Origin: Nymphaea colorata
Taxonomy: Eukaryota; Streptophyta; Magnoliopsida; Nymphaeales; Nymphaeaceae
NCBI RefSeq assembly: GCF_008831285.2
Contig: NW_022204714.1
Coordinates: 1-38,272, forward strand
DNA: 38,272 nt
Reading direction: 5' to 3'
This document shows, piece after piece, positions 1 to 11,558 of this stretch. Below the pieces are notes generated by a model that was not told the DNA's origin, did no database searches, and saw nothing but the letters and a program-made list of their open reading frames with translations. The translations under genes were made by a program, and so were the position numbers. Position 1 is the first letter of the stretch; every line of letters starts with the position of its first letter.

Positions 1-81
1 CCCAACCCCAACCCCAACCCCAACCCCAACCCCAACCCCAACCCCAACCCCAACCCCAACCCCAACCCCAACCCCAACCCC
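1..81. repeat. Left telomere, CCCCAA repeats
   Basis: Uninterrupted CCCCAA units run from the first base to about position 81 and then give way to unique sequence. The complement of the same unit closes the other end of the window. CCCCAA/GGGGTT is the known telomere unit of Tetrahymena-type ciliates, so this is a natural chromosome end rather than an internal repeat. Confidence 0.98.
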
Positions 82-254
82 TCATATTCTCCCCAAATAT
101 AGATTCAATCAGATTCTAGATCGCTGGAGAGGTATGCATTATATACTCCCATCAATAAACGGTTAATCCGTCTAATATAAGCGTTATCTAAACCGACTCT
201 GGATGGATGGTGAGTTATGGTGAATTGAAAACTAAATACACATCACATTAATTT

Positions 255-1187
255 TCAATGTTGCTGTTGAAAAATTTCAAGTGTCATCATGGGCGGATAG
301 GGCATGCAGTACATGGGGTAGCTGATGGGGATGGTACTCTGCGGGAAATACTGATAGAAGGAATTAAAGCCGATGAGCGAGCACTGACCGTAGAAACCCC
401 TGCTAACAGGTACCCTTGGTACCATCTGGAAGGAGTTCGGGAAGGTGCCTTGCGAGTAAAACAGGTTTTGGGTGGATCCAGTAAGCGTGTAGTTTTGATT
501 CGTCTATGCAGCAGGAGAAGCCAATGCGTTATTTATCTATTATCCACCCGTCTTCACCCGCTTCCTTCCATGCATGCCCACACCCTCACCCAGATCTCCC
601 TACGCCGTCACAGGACCAGTCTCGCTTGAGACAAAACTGAACTCGCGCTGTTCCACTCCTCTAAAGGAACGCTCCAACTAATGGATGTACTCATTGAAGG
701 GACTGGCTCGTACGTTGGCGCGGTGAGATTGGGAATGGATGTGCTGAATAGGATAGGAGTTACTTCGAGGTACTCTTCGTAGCCTTCTCTACAGGCATTG
801 CAGTACGTATTCTTGGATCTGGGCTTCGGGAAGAACTGGGTAAATGCAGTAATACCATTATTTGAGGCAGCTCATAGTAGTCCCTGATCTTCTTTTAATG
901 ATCGCGGATAAACTCCTGTGTGTTGGTCTCGTAGTCAGTCTGGATGGTATGCGTGTTACTTTTTCGGAGGGTGTTATGAAGGTGGGTGTGGCATAGCAGC
1001 GATCCTGGTTGAGGATGGGTCCTTCATAATGATTGCATTTGGTGTTATTTTTTTTTCCTTTGATTTGTTTTCCGCGGCACATGCAGAGGGCGGCTGTCAA
1101 ATTGGATCTTCTTTCCTTGGGGAGCGGTTTGAGGGAGAAGCAGTGCGCGTCGCATTTGGAAGCCCCATGATTCTAATTGTTCTCCAT
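255..1187 (-). CDS. Dbf4-type zinc-finger protein
   Basis: Spliced product of 290 residues (UAR=Gln), with three 20-nt introns at 940-959, 836-855 and 744-763, all between codons. The start at 1187 is preceded by TTATAAA. Residues about 115-136 form a CX2CX9HX5H finger (C116, C119, H129, H135) with YCNAC and HSQSHR, matching the Dbf4-type zinc finger. In other eukaryotes that finger belongs to the regulatory subunit of Cdc7 (DDK) kinase, which fires replication origins in the nucleus. The finger spans intron 3, so splicing is needed to see it. The N-terminal 75 residues carry several Cys/His pairs of unknown meaning, and the C-terminal 160 residues are low-complexity, rich in Tyr, Pro, Phe and Met. 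The protein is shorter than animal Dbf4 and I see no BRCT motif. Identification rests mainly on the finger. Confidence 0.72.
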
Positions 1188-3072
1188 TTTATAAATAATT
1201 ATTATGGGAACGAGGAAAAAACACCAAGAATTAAGCTCAATCACTCGAGGAGTACTAGCAAGGGAAGAGAGGGACGGGCAGAGGGGAATGGAAGGAGGGA
1301 TATGAAAAATAGGAAGAAAGAGAGATCGTTTGTTCGATTTTTGATTTAAATTTATTATAGGAGCATTGACTGCTTTTTTTCTTGCTATCTCTCACAGCAA
1401 AAATAATAACACTACCAACTAACCAGAAAAGAAGGGGAAATTAATTTTCCACAGGACTGGAGAGGGAATGACGGCATTGGAGGAAATGACAGAGAGAACA
1501 GAAAATAAAGGACGGGAAGAGAGAGGAAATATTTGGAGATTGGGGGCGGAGGGAATAATAATAAAGATATGTGATTTGTATGGTATGCTCTATGCTATTA
1601 ATATAATTGGCATCAATATATAAGGCAAGAATCTGTTGATCAGCCTATGGGGAAAGGAGAGAGCTGGCATGGCCTGAAACCGTCCGATGCTACAGTTGCA
1701 ATGGCAGGCTTTCCAGGCATGGGGGAAAGGAAGGGAAATGGGAATGTTCAGTAGCGGTCGAGAAGGGAAGATGCCCAAGTATGCAGCCATAAGGGGGAAG
1801 AATGGAGGCCCGCACCATCTAATAACCTAAACCAACGAAAGGGAAAGCGAAATATGGAAAAAGAAGAGAATGCTGAAGCATTTATGAGATAGCCAAGCAT
1901 GCCCCATGCTGACCACCACCCCACCAAACCACCACAAGAACAAAATCCATCACCGAAAATACAAACCGCACACGAGGACCATCGCCCCCATACCACCCTA
2001 TCCCGCAGAGATCAAAAAGTAAAAGTCGTTAGTAATCATCGTTAAAAACAAAAAGCAAAAATTAGTGATTTTCGGCTGAGAACATCTTCAATGCCCACCT
2101 TTTGATCCTTTCCCTATTTTCCCTCCCACTTTTTTTTAACTTTTCCACCAACTCCTCAAACAGCATCACCCCCATCATCTCCATGACAACTCGTCCCCAA
2201 CAACCAAAAATAAACCGATAGCTTCTCTTCCCCTGCCCCAGAGACTGCTTTCCCCTCTATCAAAACTTCTGAAACACACTTTACATTTATCTTTCTGCAA
2301 AGTCAGTCCTTTTTTACCCGCCGTGGGCCAACCCGACGCCAACATTACCAAAGCGACTCCAACACCCGCCTCCATCGAAAAAATGAATAAATTTATTTGT
2401 CCTAACTTCAATAGCATTTTAAACCCTATTCTATTCTTGAACCATACCCCTCATTCAAAACAGAAATAAAATAATGCTGTTCAATCCATGCGGAAAAATC
2501 ATTATATTTTCGTGTATTTTGCCCCATGCCGCCATCAATAAGCCACATATTCAAGAAGAGCCAAAGTGCTTGTTTGTTCCGTCTCACAACTTTCGACACA
2601 GGCAAGGAATCGCCGTCCCAATTCAGAGACGAGGAAAGCACTCCACGCAATAAGTAAATTTAGTGTCGTGATCGATGTGGGGTTGTGGTGAGCTAAGAGG
2701 AAAACTTCACAACAATAAAGAATTCATTTAAAAATAAAAATAAAATAAACTTGCCCAGGACCCATTTTGTAGTTTTTCCTCAACGGGCGCCGCCAAAACG
2801 ACCAAGGGTATTCCATACCTAATCAAAAATAGTGATTTCGTCTTTTTAACTTGGACTCTATACCCTCGCATCCACATACCCCAAACAACATCCCGCAAGG
2901 ATTGTAAGACCGTACATGGAGGGTGCTTCACCTCTCTCCCAGGGTCCAGGTATCAAAATCCTAAAAAAATGGGTGATACTGATAGTAATGGTGGTCCTTT
3001 AATGGGTGAGGAAAATTTGAGTTATAATTATTAGATAACATTTGAAAAGATGAGCTTTGGTCCACCTGCCAT
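1188..3072. other. Gene-poor segment, 1.9 kb
   Basis: No convincing gene. About 1200-1570 and 1640-1860 are purine-rich on the + strand. From about 1900 to 2400 the + strand becomes pyrimidine-rich and poor in G. I found no 20-nt intron of the type seen elsewhere on either strand. Open frames under TGA-only reading exist: + 1468-1677 (69 codons), + 1854-2105 (83 codons) and a longer one around 2256-3020. None shows recognisable domains, and the pyrimidine bias alone depletes TGA. It could hold a fast-evolving gene, an RNA or a replication origin. Confidence 0.6.
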
Positions 3073-3794
3073 ATGCCCTCCCTACTATTTGATACTGGTC
3101 CTCCCTCAGACTACTTCATACCCCTCCAGATACCCCCCATCGACAACCAGTCCCTCATCGATGGCCTCAGCGCTGAAACTAATACCGTTTCAAGCGCAGG
3201 GGAGTAGCTAATCCTGGTGACCAGGGAGGACCTCTTAGAGGAGGGCTATGAGCAAACCAAGAAGGCCTGGACCGAAGAATAGGATCATCTGCTGCTCAAA
3301 CTCTGCGCCAATAGGTACGCCAGGTTCGAAGAGATCGCCAGCATGATGCCCGGAAGGAACGCCAAGATGTGCTACAGCAGGTATAGGAGACTCACCAACC
3401 AGTCCAAGGAAAGCTGGAGCAAGGCGGAGAACCAAAAATTGGCATCCTGTGTTGAAATCTATGGGGAGAATTGGAAAGCCTTTGCTTAGCTCTTTCCGAG
3501 TACCTCTTCTTTCATTCAGATCGCAATTATAAGCAATTGAAGGACCACTATGAGAACTACCTTCGTCCCAACTTGGTGCAGGAGTAGTGGACGGTCTAGG
3601 ATGACCTTTTGCTGATCAGATTGCTGAATCAACATGGGAAAAATTGGAAGATGATCGAGCAGGGCATGCCTGGCCGCAGTCGCAATCAGCTCAAGAATCG
3701 ATATTTCGGTCGTATTAAAAGAATCAACGCACGCAAAGCCGCCTCTTGCCAGGGGTAGGTCTGTGGGGATAAGCTTGGCTTATGTCCAATATGA
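3073..3794 (+). CDS. Three-repeat Myb-like DNA-binding protein
   Basis: Two exons joined by a 20-nt intron at 3500-3519, giving 233 residues. Three consecutive Myb/SANT repeats fill most of the protein. Repeat 1 has KKAWTEEQDHLL and MPGRNAKMCYSRY. Repeat 2 has ESWSKAENQKL and GENWKAFAQLFPN, then NYKQLKDHYENYL across the splice. Repeat 3 has EQWTVQDDLLLI and GKNWKMIEQGMPGRSRNQLKNRY. The spaced tryptophans and the R-x2-Q-x-K-x2-Y ends are those of R1R2R3 Myb proteins, so a nuclear sequence-specific DNA-binding role (transcription or snRNA-gene activation) is expected. Without the intron, repeat 2 is cut by a TGA. The start follows an in-frame TGA at 3043. No AT box lies directly next to it, so an upstream non-coding or short exon is possible. 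Confidence 0.88.
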
Positions 3795-4205
3795 TTATTT
3801 ATAATCATATCAACAAACACAAAACTCACTCACCCCATTTTCCTCCCAAACCCACACCCCGTCGCAAGGACTTCCGAACTATCCTCCTGAGATTGGCTGG
3901 GAAATATTTGACTCGCTTCCAATCACTGCAATAAAATTATTTTTTTTAGAGTTTTACTGTTAGAAACACCAAAGGAATAGAGAACTCAGCATGATAAAGG
4001 GAACCAAAGAAAAAAACGAAGGAATGGAGGGTAGGCCTTGTCAAAAAATATAAAGAGAAGAAAAGAAAAATGAGAATGCGGCCACTTTTTTGGGGATGCA
4101 TGGGGACTAGCAAAGTAGAGCCTGCTGGATAGAGATGGGAATGGACTGAATTTAATTGCTGCTTTGATAGATTTGGCATTATTATTAAGACCTAAATTAA
4201 CTTTA
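3795..4205. promoter_or_regulatory. Intergenic region, Myb gene to mitochondrial gene
   Basis: 411 bp between two + strand genes. The right part is AT-rich with runs of A and T, and TTATTATTAAG plus AAATTAACTTTA precede the next ATG. No open frame here has recognisable content. It probably holds the 3' end of the Myb transcript and the promoter of the next gene. Confidence 0.5.
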
Positions 4206-6338
4206 ATGAATATTTTCCGAATCCTCACCCGGTCCCCCAAGCTCCTCCCCTCCCCCGCGCCGCCCCTCCTCGCATTCCGTCCCACCGCTGGCTTCGCTGA
4301 GACCTCGCGGTAGATCGAGCAGCGCATGCGGGAGTAACGCAACAAATCACTCAATAATCAATTCAAGGCATTGCAGAGCCACTTCGGCCTCAAACGGCCA
4401 GCATCCCTATCCCCAAACTACCCCAAGCCCTCCACCTACGAATACTCCATCGAATCCCTTCGCAAAAATTCCCACATGTACCCTGAGTACCTGCTCTCTG
4501 AGCTCAACAACAAGAAAAGCCAGTATTATGAAGTCATCGAGGGGCTGTTCGACAGTCTCAGCAGCACAGACAACAAATAAGCCTTATAATTCCTGTAGTT
4601 TATGATCAGCTGGAAGGTGTATAACCACAGCGAGGAATACCAGCAAATCTTGGTCAGAAAGATATACCAAATGAGCATGGATCTGGGTGAGCTTTTCAGG
4701 GTCTTGAAGGCAATCATCCACGTCGAGGAGAAAGAGATACGAAACGCTGTTTTGGTCGACGTGGAGAATAAAATCTTGAATAAAGTGCTGGAAATTGAGC
4801 ATTTTTAGTATGAGAGCCTGTTCAGGATACTCAATTTCATGAGGATGCACGATTTGTCCCCCAAGGTCAAACCCGAAATCATCAAAAACATACTCGCCAA
4901 GGACGAAAAAACGTAAGAAAGCCAAAAATAGTAATAAGGCATGGCTAACATTGGAGAGGAATCTTTCTTCAAGATCGTTGAGACAGTCCTCTTGCGTAAT
5001 CTTAACGAAATCCCTCTTCCAAGCTTGGTCGAGATGATCGTGCACTACGCCAACAACATAAAGGAAAACCATGACGACAAGATAGAGATCCTAGGCAAGG
5101 TGGAGCACAAAGTCCTCGAAAATCTTACCTTCTTCACCCACGACGAACTCATAGCCATCATGTACTCCTACCTCAAGACCGAAACCCAAACGCAAGCCTT
5201 GGTGGACGAGTTCGTCAGAAGGGTTTAGTTGCTTTACTTTGAAATATCGTGGGCAAATAAGAGAAAGATCTTGAGTCTCGCCTCCAGCCTGCCCTACAAC
5301 AAGTGGCTGTACGTAGTGGGACTCAGCATCCACGAAGTCCTCAAGGGCAAGAAGATCATATACCGCGACAATAAGGTATAAAACGATCCCAATACCAAAG
5401 ACGTGGAGTACCAGCTGCTCCCAGCCATATACCTGGCAGCCTACGAGACCAACCTGATCACCCCCGAGCTCGTCGACAAGATCCAGCCTCGCATCCTCGA
5501 GAACATCTTCAACTATCCTTCCGAAGACGTGGGACTAATCACCTGGCTCTTCACCATCACTCCTCCCTCGATGACCCCCAAGAGGTAAAACCGAGACCTG
5601 CTCTATACCAAGGTGGAATCGATCATCGTGGGCGGTTTCAATGGCAGTACCTTCACGCTCAAGGATGTGTCGATGGTTGTGTGGTCGCTGTGCAACTACG
5701 GGGGAAAATCCAATTTCATCTATAAGGAAAACGCAGATTTTTGGAAGAATATAGAATTCTACATCCAGTAAAGAATTTCAAATAAGAAGGAGGAAAGATT
5801 GCTGAACGGATGCTGCCAAATCCTGTGGGCGTATCTCAACAATAAATCCCTAACCATCAAGACCATCAACATGATCACTGATGTCATTATCGAACGCGAT
5901 ACCTCCAAGGCTTTGGTTTAGGAAATGTTCAATTTTTAGTTGATCATGATAACCTCTTTCTACTACTCTCTGAGGGCCTCGCTTCCCAAATCAATCATGC
6001 AATTCATATAGAGCCTGTGCTTCAAATACTTCACCCTGCTCCTGCCGGAAATGGACTACCTGGAAATCATGAAGATCCTCAAGTTCATCCTCACCGACCT
6101 GCAGGGCCAAGTGCAGCCAACCACCCTACCCAAATAGACTTGGGCGCAGGTCATCGACCAGTTCCACATCGATATCCCCAGAGTGGAGTACCAGTACATC
6201 ATGGGAGTGGTAGGCTATACCATCATCTCGCCCCAGGGAAGAGCGACAGAAGCAAAGGCTGTAGAAGTTGTCACCAAATTAATGGCAAAAAAGAAACAGC
6301 TATAGCAACTAAAACCCACACACAGCCAAGTCTCCTGA
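4206..6338 (+). CDS. Probable mitochondrial helical protein, unknown function
   Basis: A single intronless frame of 710 codons containing many in-frame TAA and TAG, closed by TGA. I chose the ATG at 4206 because it adds a segment beginning MNIFRILTRSPKLLPS, which is rich in Arg, Ser and Pro with no acidic residue for about 30 positions and resembles a mitochondrial targeting peptide. An internal Met at 4326 is the alternative. The rest is a run of amphipathic helices with recurring Leu/Ile/Phe and a repeating feel (for example SLVEMIVHYANNI and DISWANKRKIL-like blocks). This recalls helical-repeat organelle RNA-binding proteins of the RAP/FASTK or OPR type, but I cannot place it in a family. 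Mitochondrial location is inferred. Confidence 0.75.
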
Positions 6339-6484
6339 TTATATTCACTCACCAATTATTCCCATACCATCCCCCACCACGACCGGTAAAATATGCCCCT
6401 CCATCATAATATTCGATATGATTACCACCGTGGAATACATGCAGCGAATCCCAAACTATAATATTCCAATTTCTATACGAGAGA

Positions 6485-7945
6485 ATGTCGCTTGAAATCC
6501 AATAAGTAATGCGGTACATCAACCTGGCCCGCGAGTATCCCAAATACTACGTGGGACTCATCTAGGAGCAGCTGCAGTCCTTCGTCGACGAGGTCAACAT
6601 GCAGCTCGAGAAGGATGTCTACTACGAGAGCATCGAGGGCAAGGGCGCCTGGGAGGAGGCCAGGACCTTCCTCAACAACCAGGAACCCCTCCGCCCCTTC
6701 GACTACCACGAAGGACTCCAAAACGCAGCCACCGACCATGCCAGGGACATCGTCAAGAATCACTCCAACGGACACCAGGGATCGGATGGCTCCACCTTCA
6801 TCGACCGAATCCAACGCTACTGCAAGAAGGGGAAGGGCAGCATGATCGAATTGCTCGGCACCACCCACGCCATCCCCGAGAAGAATAGCATAGAAATCGC
6901 ACTCATCAACCTCATCGTGGACGACGGGGTCGCCAACCGAGGCCACAGGAGGGCGCTCTTCAGCAAGGACTACAGGTTCATCGGGGCAAATTTCATCTAA
7001 AGCGAGGGGCAAATCTTCACAGTGGTGGCCCTGACCCAGGCCAACCTGGAGCTGATCCAAGCGCAGCCCCAGAGCATCGCCACGTCCACCTCGCACCTGA
7101 AGACGATGACGCAGATATCCTCCTAGCTGAAGGAGAACCAATCCTTCGAGCGCAAGTCCAAGTAGAATTGCATTGATGCTACCAGCAACTTCAGCTCTCC
7201 CTGCAAGGAAGTAAAATCCGGCACTTTCGGCACCAGCAACCCCAAAAGTAAGGTCGATTCTATGTGGACGCTTAAAAACGTCACCAATGATGCCAAAATG
7301 CAGTCCCTTAAAAAAATGACTGAATAGAAGGGAAATGAACTGGCCTTCCCCTAACCCTCCATCTTCAAAGAGGTAAACTAGTCAGTCTACTCCAATCACT
7401 CCCAACCGAGGAGTCTGAAGAGCCAGAAGGACACCCCCTAGGCTACTCTCGGAAAGGGAAAAGAGGAGCTGAAAAGCTGCTACGCCGATAGCAAGAACTC
7501 AATCACCAGTCCATCCAAGCTGCACCAAGTACCCGTGAAGTAATCCGCCAAGACCAGTAAAAACGCCATAAGCTCCCAGGCGCAGATAAAAGAATCCTCC
7601 CTCTCGCTGAAGAACTCAGTCCAATCTCTGAAATCGGACAGCAAGAACAAGTCCGGCACTTCGTAGGGCTTCGGCGTCAACTCCTAAGTCGAGCGCTTCA
7701 AGATCAAAAGTTCGTTGAATTCTCCCTTCCTGAAGACGAGCACTTTTTCGAGCGGTTTCAGCACATCCTCGCGGAAGAAGGTGGTGGAGAAGAAGGAGAC
7801 GATGCGTTCGTGGTGCGAGGACGAGTTCATGATCAAGGAGGTGACCACTGTGCTCAAGTACGAGGACGGGACCATCGAAGACTTCGTAGAGAAGCACAGC
7901 GTCCTCAAGAACGCTGAAAGCCTGCTCAAGGAGCAATCGGTTTGA
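6485..7945 (+). CDS. CAP (SCP/PR-1-like) domain protein with Ser/Lys-rich tail
   Basis: 486 residues, no introns. Residues about 15-190 form a CAP domain. YHEGLQNAATDHARDIVKN is followed by GHQGSDGSTFIDRI and, near residue 150, IVDDGVANRGHRRALF, which correspond to the conserved CAP helices and the GHR motif of the CAP-type groove. After an FTVVALTQ strand comes a roughly 290-residue Ser-, Lys- and Gln-rich tail that looks disordered. It ends in a more ordered segment with EDEFMIKEVTTVLKYEDGT. No signal peptide is visible at the start MSLEIQQVMRYINLA, although many CAP proteins are secreted, so this one may act inside the cell. Partner and substrate are unknown. Confidence 0.87.
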
Positions 7946-8392
7946 TCGAGTGATTTTGAATACGGCCACTATTATCCCCCCACCCCTGCTATCCACTCCC
8001 GCCGCCTCCTTATTTTCCTAGAGCCTCCAGCGGCGCGGAGCTGCCGTTAGACTAAAACGTAACAGCCGAGTAAGTGAGCCACATCCTGCGTCTTCTCCAA
8101 AAAAATGGAAAAGGCCAGGTTGCGTTTCATTTGCATAATCCTTTCTGTCAAAATTTCCCCTGTCTGATGTCCTTATTTTTTGGAGGTGAATTAATTACCA
8201 TTGATAGTTCTATTCAAATCAACAAATAAAATGGGTAAGAATAAATAAAAAATTCTCGATTTTTGTGGGGGATACTATCGGGCGGGGGCTGGCGGAGTGT
8301 ATATAGATACGAGAGGATATAGTATATTATAGAGGGGTGGTTTTTTAGAAAGGATTATACGATTGGAGTTGTTTTGATTGCATAATAATTAA
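7946..8392. promoter_or_regulatory. Intergenic region with AT-rich leader
   Basis: 447 bp between two + strand genes. The first part is C-rich and not obviously coding. The second part contains TATATAGATACG, TATAGTATATTATAG and then ATAATAATTAA directly before the next ATG. No RNA gene is recognised. Confidence 0.45.
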
Positions 8393-9208
8393 ATGCTCTG
8401 GGATAGTACGGGCCAAGGCTTGCCTCGGGAGTAGTCGCGGGAGTTCTCTTTCCAAAATCTGACCTGCCAGCTGCATAAATCTGCACGCATTACGCTCAAG
8501 TAGAATTAAGATGTAGAAACTGAGAATTTGATCAATTATCCCTCCGAATGCAACAACAACCTCATACGCAAGACACTCGAAATACAGTTCCCCCACCACA
8601 CCCTCATACTCACAGATCAACTCCTCGTCACCTACCACCCTAAAACAACCAACCAAACTCAATCACATTCGCCCAACAACCCGCAACGCCACGAAGAACG
8701 GGAGGATACCCATCGCAGAGAGACCGGCAAGAAGCTGGTCCTCTTCAGGAATAAGATTACCAGGGATATTGCGCAGATCAGGGGAGACAAAAAGAATATC
8801 GCCAAAAATGTCGTCACTGCCTTTGTTAATTTCCTCAGGGATGCCAGACAGGACGGCGAAAATTGCGAAACCCAAATCGCCCTTCTCAAAACCCTCATCG
8901 ACCGCACAAAGTACAACAACCAGCTCATCACCCTCATCGTTTCAGATAACGATCTCAGACCGTACTTCAGAAACTTTTTGAATTCCCACGCCGCATCGTG
9001 GGTGCAGCACTCCAAATTGAAGAACAAGGACATCCACATCGAAGCCATCGAGCTCTACTACCGGCTGTGCGCGGAGAGGGACTCCAAGGCGAGGGAGAGC
9101 GAGCATAAATCGAGGGAGGGACAGGAGGTGGAGAACGATGAGAATGAATTACTTTTTCAAATGAATATTAACCACGAGCTGGAGGACGAGATCAAAGACT
9201 TCAAGTGA
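8393..9208 (+). CDS. Unknown protein, charged and helical
   Basis: 271 codons with in-frame TAG/TAA, ending at TGA 9206. The ATG at 8393 is preceded by ATAATAATTAA, the usual leader style here. The first 110 residues are polar and low-complexity (Asn, Thr, Gln, His). From about residue 115 the sequence becomes ordered, with KITRDIAQIRGDKKNIAKNV, TQIALLKTLIDRTKYNNQL and an IEAIELYYRLCAERD helix, and it ends in an acidic Glu-rich tail. I do not recognise a family. The next gene begins 74 bp downstream in another frame. A 68-nt intron could formally join them, but it would break the 20-nt rule, so I keep them separate. Confidence 0.65.
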
Positions 9209-9282
9209 TTCTTTTTTATTTCATCCATACATACATCCCTCCCTTACATATAATATAATCGTTCCCCCACAGCTCCCAGCAG

Positions 9283-10038
9283 ATGATCAGGAAGATGTCC
9301 AACAAGGCGGTCCATATCGAGGAGAGAACCAAAAAGAACTAAAACAAAAATAACGATAATGAATACTACCTTCCCCATCCACAAGTCAAAATCGTTAAAC
9401 TACCCGCAAGGGAAAGCGAGAGTGAAACTGACAGATAGAAAAACCACATCAAAGTCATCAGAAAACAGTCCTACAACCCCGCCCAGAGCTCCTCCATAGC
9501 CATCTGCAAAGTAGACCTACAAAACCACTCCAAAGAACTCGACAATAACCCCAACAAAAACTACGCCACCAAAAAAGTATAGAGAAAGATTCGCTCCACC
9601 TCCAACGGATAGACCCCCAAAAAGCCACTCTCCAAGAGCGCTTTCAAATTGCAACTGACCAGTCGCAAGCGGGAAGCACCCCCCAAAAGAATCAACCTGC
9701 AAATAGAAACCCCCACCACCAAAAAACCTGCCTAGAAGCTGACTCTGCAGGAAATGAACTTCTAATCGTACTACAGCAGCAACCCAGCAGTCACCGAGTC
9801 CAAAAGCATCAAAACCCTCAAAAAGCCATAGACCACGCTGAGCATAAATCAATCCGCGGACCTCCAAAACCTTCTGACGCGTTGCCGGATAGTGATAGAG
9901 TAATACTCCTAGCAGCTCTAGTCAATCAAGCGGGAGAACGCCGTGCTGCAGGAGTAGAACAGAAGACTAAAACAGGAGAAATCCCCCCCGTCCCTGCAGA
10001 GGGCAACCTCATCAATAACTTCCAAACATGATCAATGA
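9283..10038 (+). CDS. Unknown basic protein with C-terminal coiled coil
   Basis: 251 codons, no intron. The sequence is very rich in Lys, Asn, Ser, Thr and Gln, with repeated KKP and SK motifs, and is probably disordered through residue 190. The last 60 residues contain a short leucine-zipper-like coiled coil (LLTRCRIVIEQYSQQL, then IKRENAVLQEQNRRLKQEK). TATAATATAAT lies about 25 bp upstream of the ATG. It ends 24 bp from the end of the convergent kinase gene. It could be a nuclear or cytoskeletal scaffold, but there is no family match. It could also be the 3' part of the preceding gene. Confidence 0.6.
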
Positions 10039-10062
10039 TCACCTTATAATATTACCATGCAA

Positions 10063-11433
10063 TCAAGAATAGATGGAGTAGTCAGTTTGGTACACGTTCT
10101 GCATCTAGATCTACAACTTCTTCCGCTAGTCCTACAGGAAAGGATGACTCAGAGCGCCCTGAGCTGTGATTCGCTTCGATGGGTCCCGACACAGTAATTG
10201 CTGCAATAGGTCCAGGCCGTGCGGAGGCAGGTTCTTGAAGGCTTAGGAAGAGAAATCGATCTCGCAGTCACAGTTCTTCTTTATCACCTATTTCACCTCC
10301 TTCCCCTCGAAGAGCGGCTTCTTGAACAGACTGAATTAGAGAGGTAGTACAGGATGTGGAAGATAACTCCCAAGGAAAAGATGTCGCAGGCCGAACTGTA
10401 AGTCTGCACTGGATCGGTTGACTTTATCTTCAGAACTTCAGGAGCCACGTAGCCCGGAGTACCGCATCGAGTATAGAGATACTTCGTATTGGCAGTGTAT
10501 TCGGCCAGTCCGAAGTCAACGATGACGGGGATGACTCTTCCATTCATTTATTTTTTGACCATGATATTCTCCAACTTGAGGTCCCTATGCATGATGCCTC
10601 TCTCGTGGAGGTATGCCACTCCTTCCAGCAAGTTGATGAGGATAGTCTTGGCCATATCCAGAGTGGGGAATCCGCATTTCTGTATATACCCGTAGAGTGA
10701 AAGCGGGTACAGTTCCAGTATCACGTAAGTTGAATTCTCAGTCTCGTACACGGCGAGCAACTGACAGAGGTTCTTGTGGTTGGCGATGGTGAGGATCTTG
10801 AACTAATTCAGGAAGGATGCCTGGATAGAGGATGGATTACCTTGCCATTGCCATTATCCTGCGAGAAATATACCGACCTCTTGAACGATTTGATGGCCAC
10901 TTCGCGACCGTTGGCGAAATTGATGGCGTTGTACACGCAGGCGGTCATCCCCTTTCCTATTTTCTTGATCGCTTTAAAGGAGGTGTGGAAGCCCAACTGT
11001 ACTATGTACTTCCTCCCTAAAATTCTTCCGAAAAGTTCCAACTGCTTACGACACTCAACACGCACGCCCAACTACACCACGCAGTTCTAGAACGATTTAA
11101 AAATGAAACGGATACCCTCAGGGTCACCCAGACGGTTCGGGATCTGAATCAGAGAGGAAGTACGTGCGAGGGCTTCCGGATGATCTAGAATTGAATTTAG
11201 TAGTCGCAGGGGAGGCAGGCTACCACTTGTCCTCCGTCGTTTCGTTGGAGTATGGTCTGCTCTACCACCTGCAGGACCACTTCCCGTTCGGCCTAGTCCT
11301 CCATTTCCTGTCCGGGGGATCTTGTCTTCACGAAGCGGCATTCCGCTTCGATGGGCTTCCCCTCGAGGGCGGCCAGCATTTCGGGTGTGGGCTGGAGGGA
11401 GGGGAAGAGGCGGGGGTTGTATTCGATGTTCAT
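10063..11433 (-). CDS. Serine/threonine protein kinase with N-terminal PH-like region
   Basis: Four exons with 20-nt introns at 11144-11163, 10821-10840 and 10331-10350; 436 residues. Kinase motifs appear in order: glycine loop IGKGMTACVY near residue 152, VAIK with Lys175, HRDLKLEN (catalytic Asp271), DFG at 293-295, and GTPGYVAPE near 311-319, followed by SACDIFSLGVIFH and a subdomain XI Arg (RDPSKRITA). All catalytic residues are present, so it should be active. The Lys-Leu-Glu-Asn loop and APE style point to a CAMK/AGC-like Ser/Thr kinase. Residues 1-145 include a beta-rich PH-like stretch (IRFIFKSFQNCVV), an arrangement common in ciliate kinases. Intron 2 splits the N-lobe and intron 3 follows VIFHIL. 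Target and pathway are unknown. Confidence 0.93.
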
Positions 11434-11558
11434 GAGAGAGGGACAGCTCCTGTAATGTTATTTATTATCTGACCCACAAAGACAACAAAACATGCAAATA
11501 ACGGTGTGTGCTCTCGGTAGATGTGAATTTAGATACACGAGAATATATCTTTAGAAAA

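Noticed and set aside
1235-1254. A 20-mer on the - strand starting GTACTCCT with A at 15, upstream of the Dbf4-like gene.
   Set aside because: It ends GAG rather than CAG or TAG, and no open exon flanks it.
2250-3020. A long + strand frame without TGA in the left gap.
   Set aside because: The region is pyrimidine-rich and poor in TGA in every frame, the translation shows no domain or typical codon pattern, and no 20-nt introns are present.
9205-9272. A possible 68-nt intron joining the genes at 8393 and 9283.
   Set aside because: Phase fits, but the length and the GTGATT donor differ from all 25 others, the GTGA arises naturally from a Lys codon followed by TGA, and similar short gaps separate other genes here.
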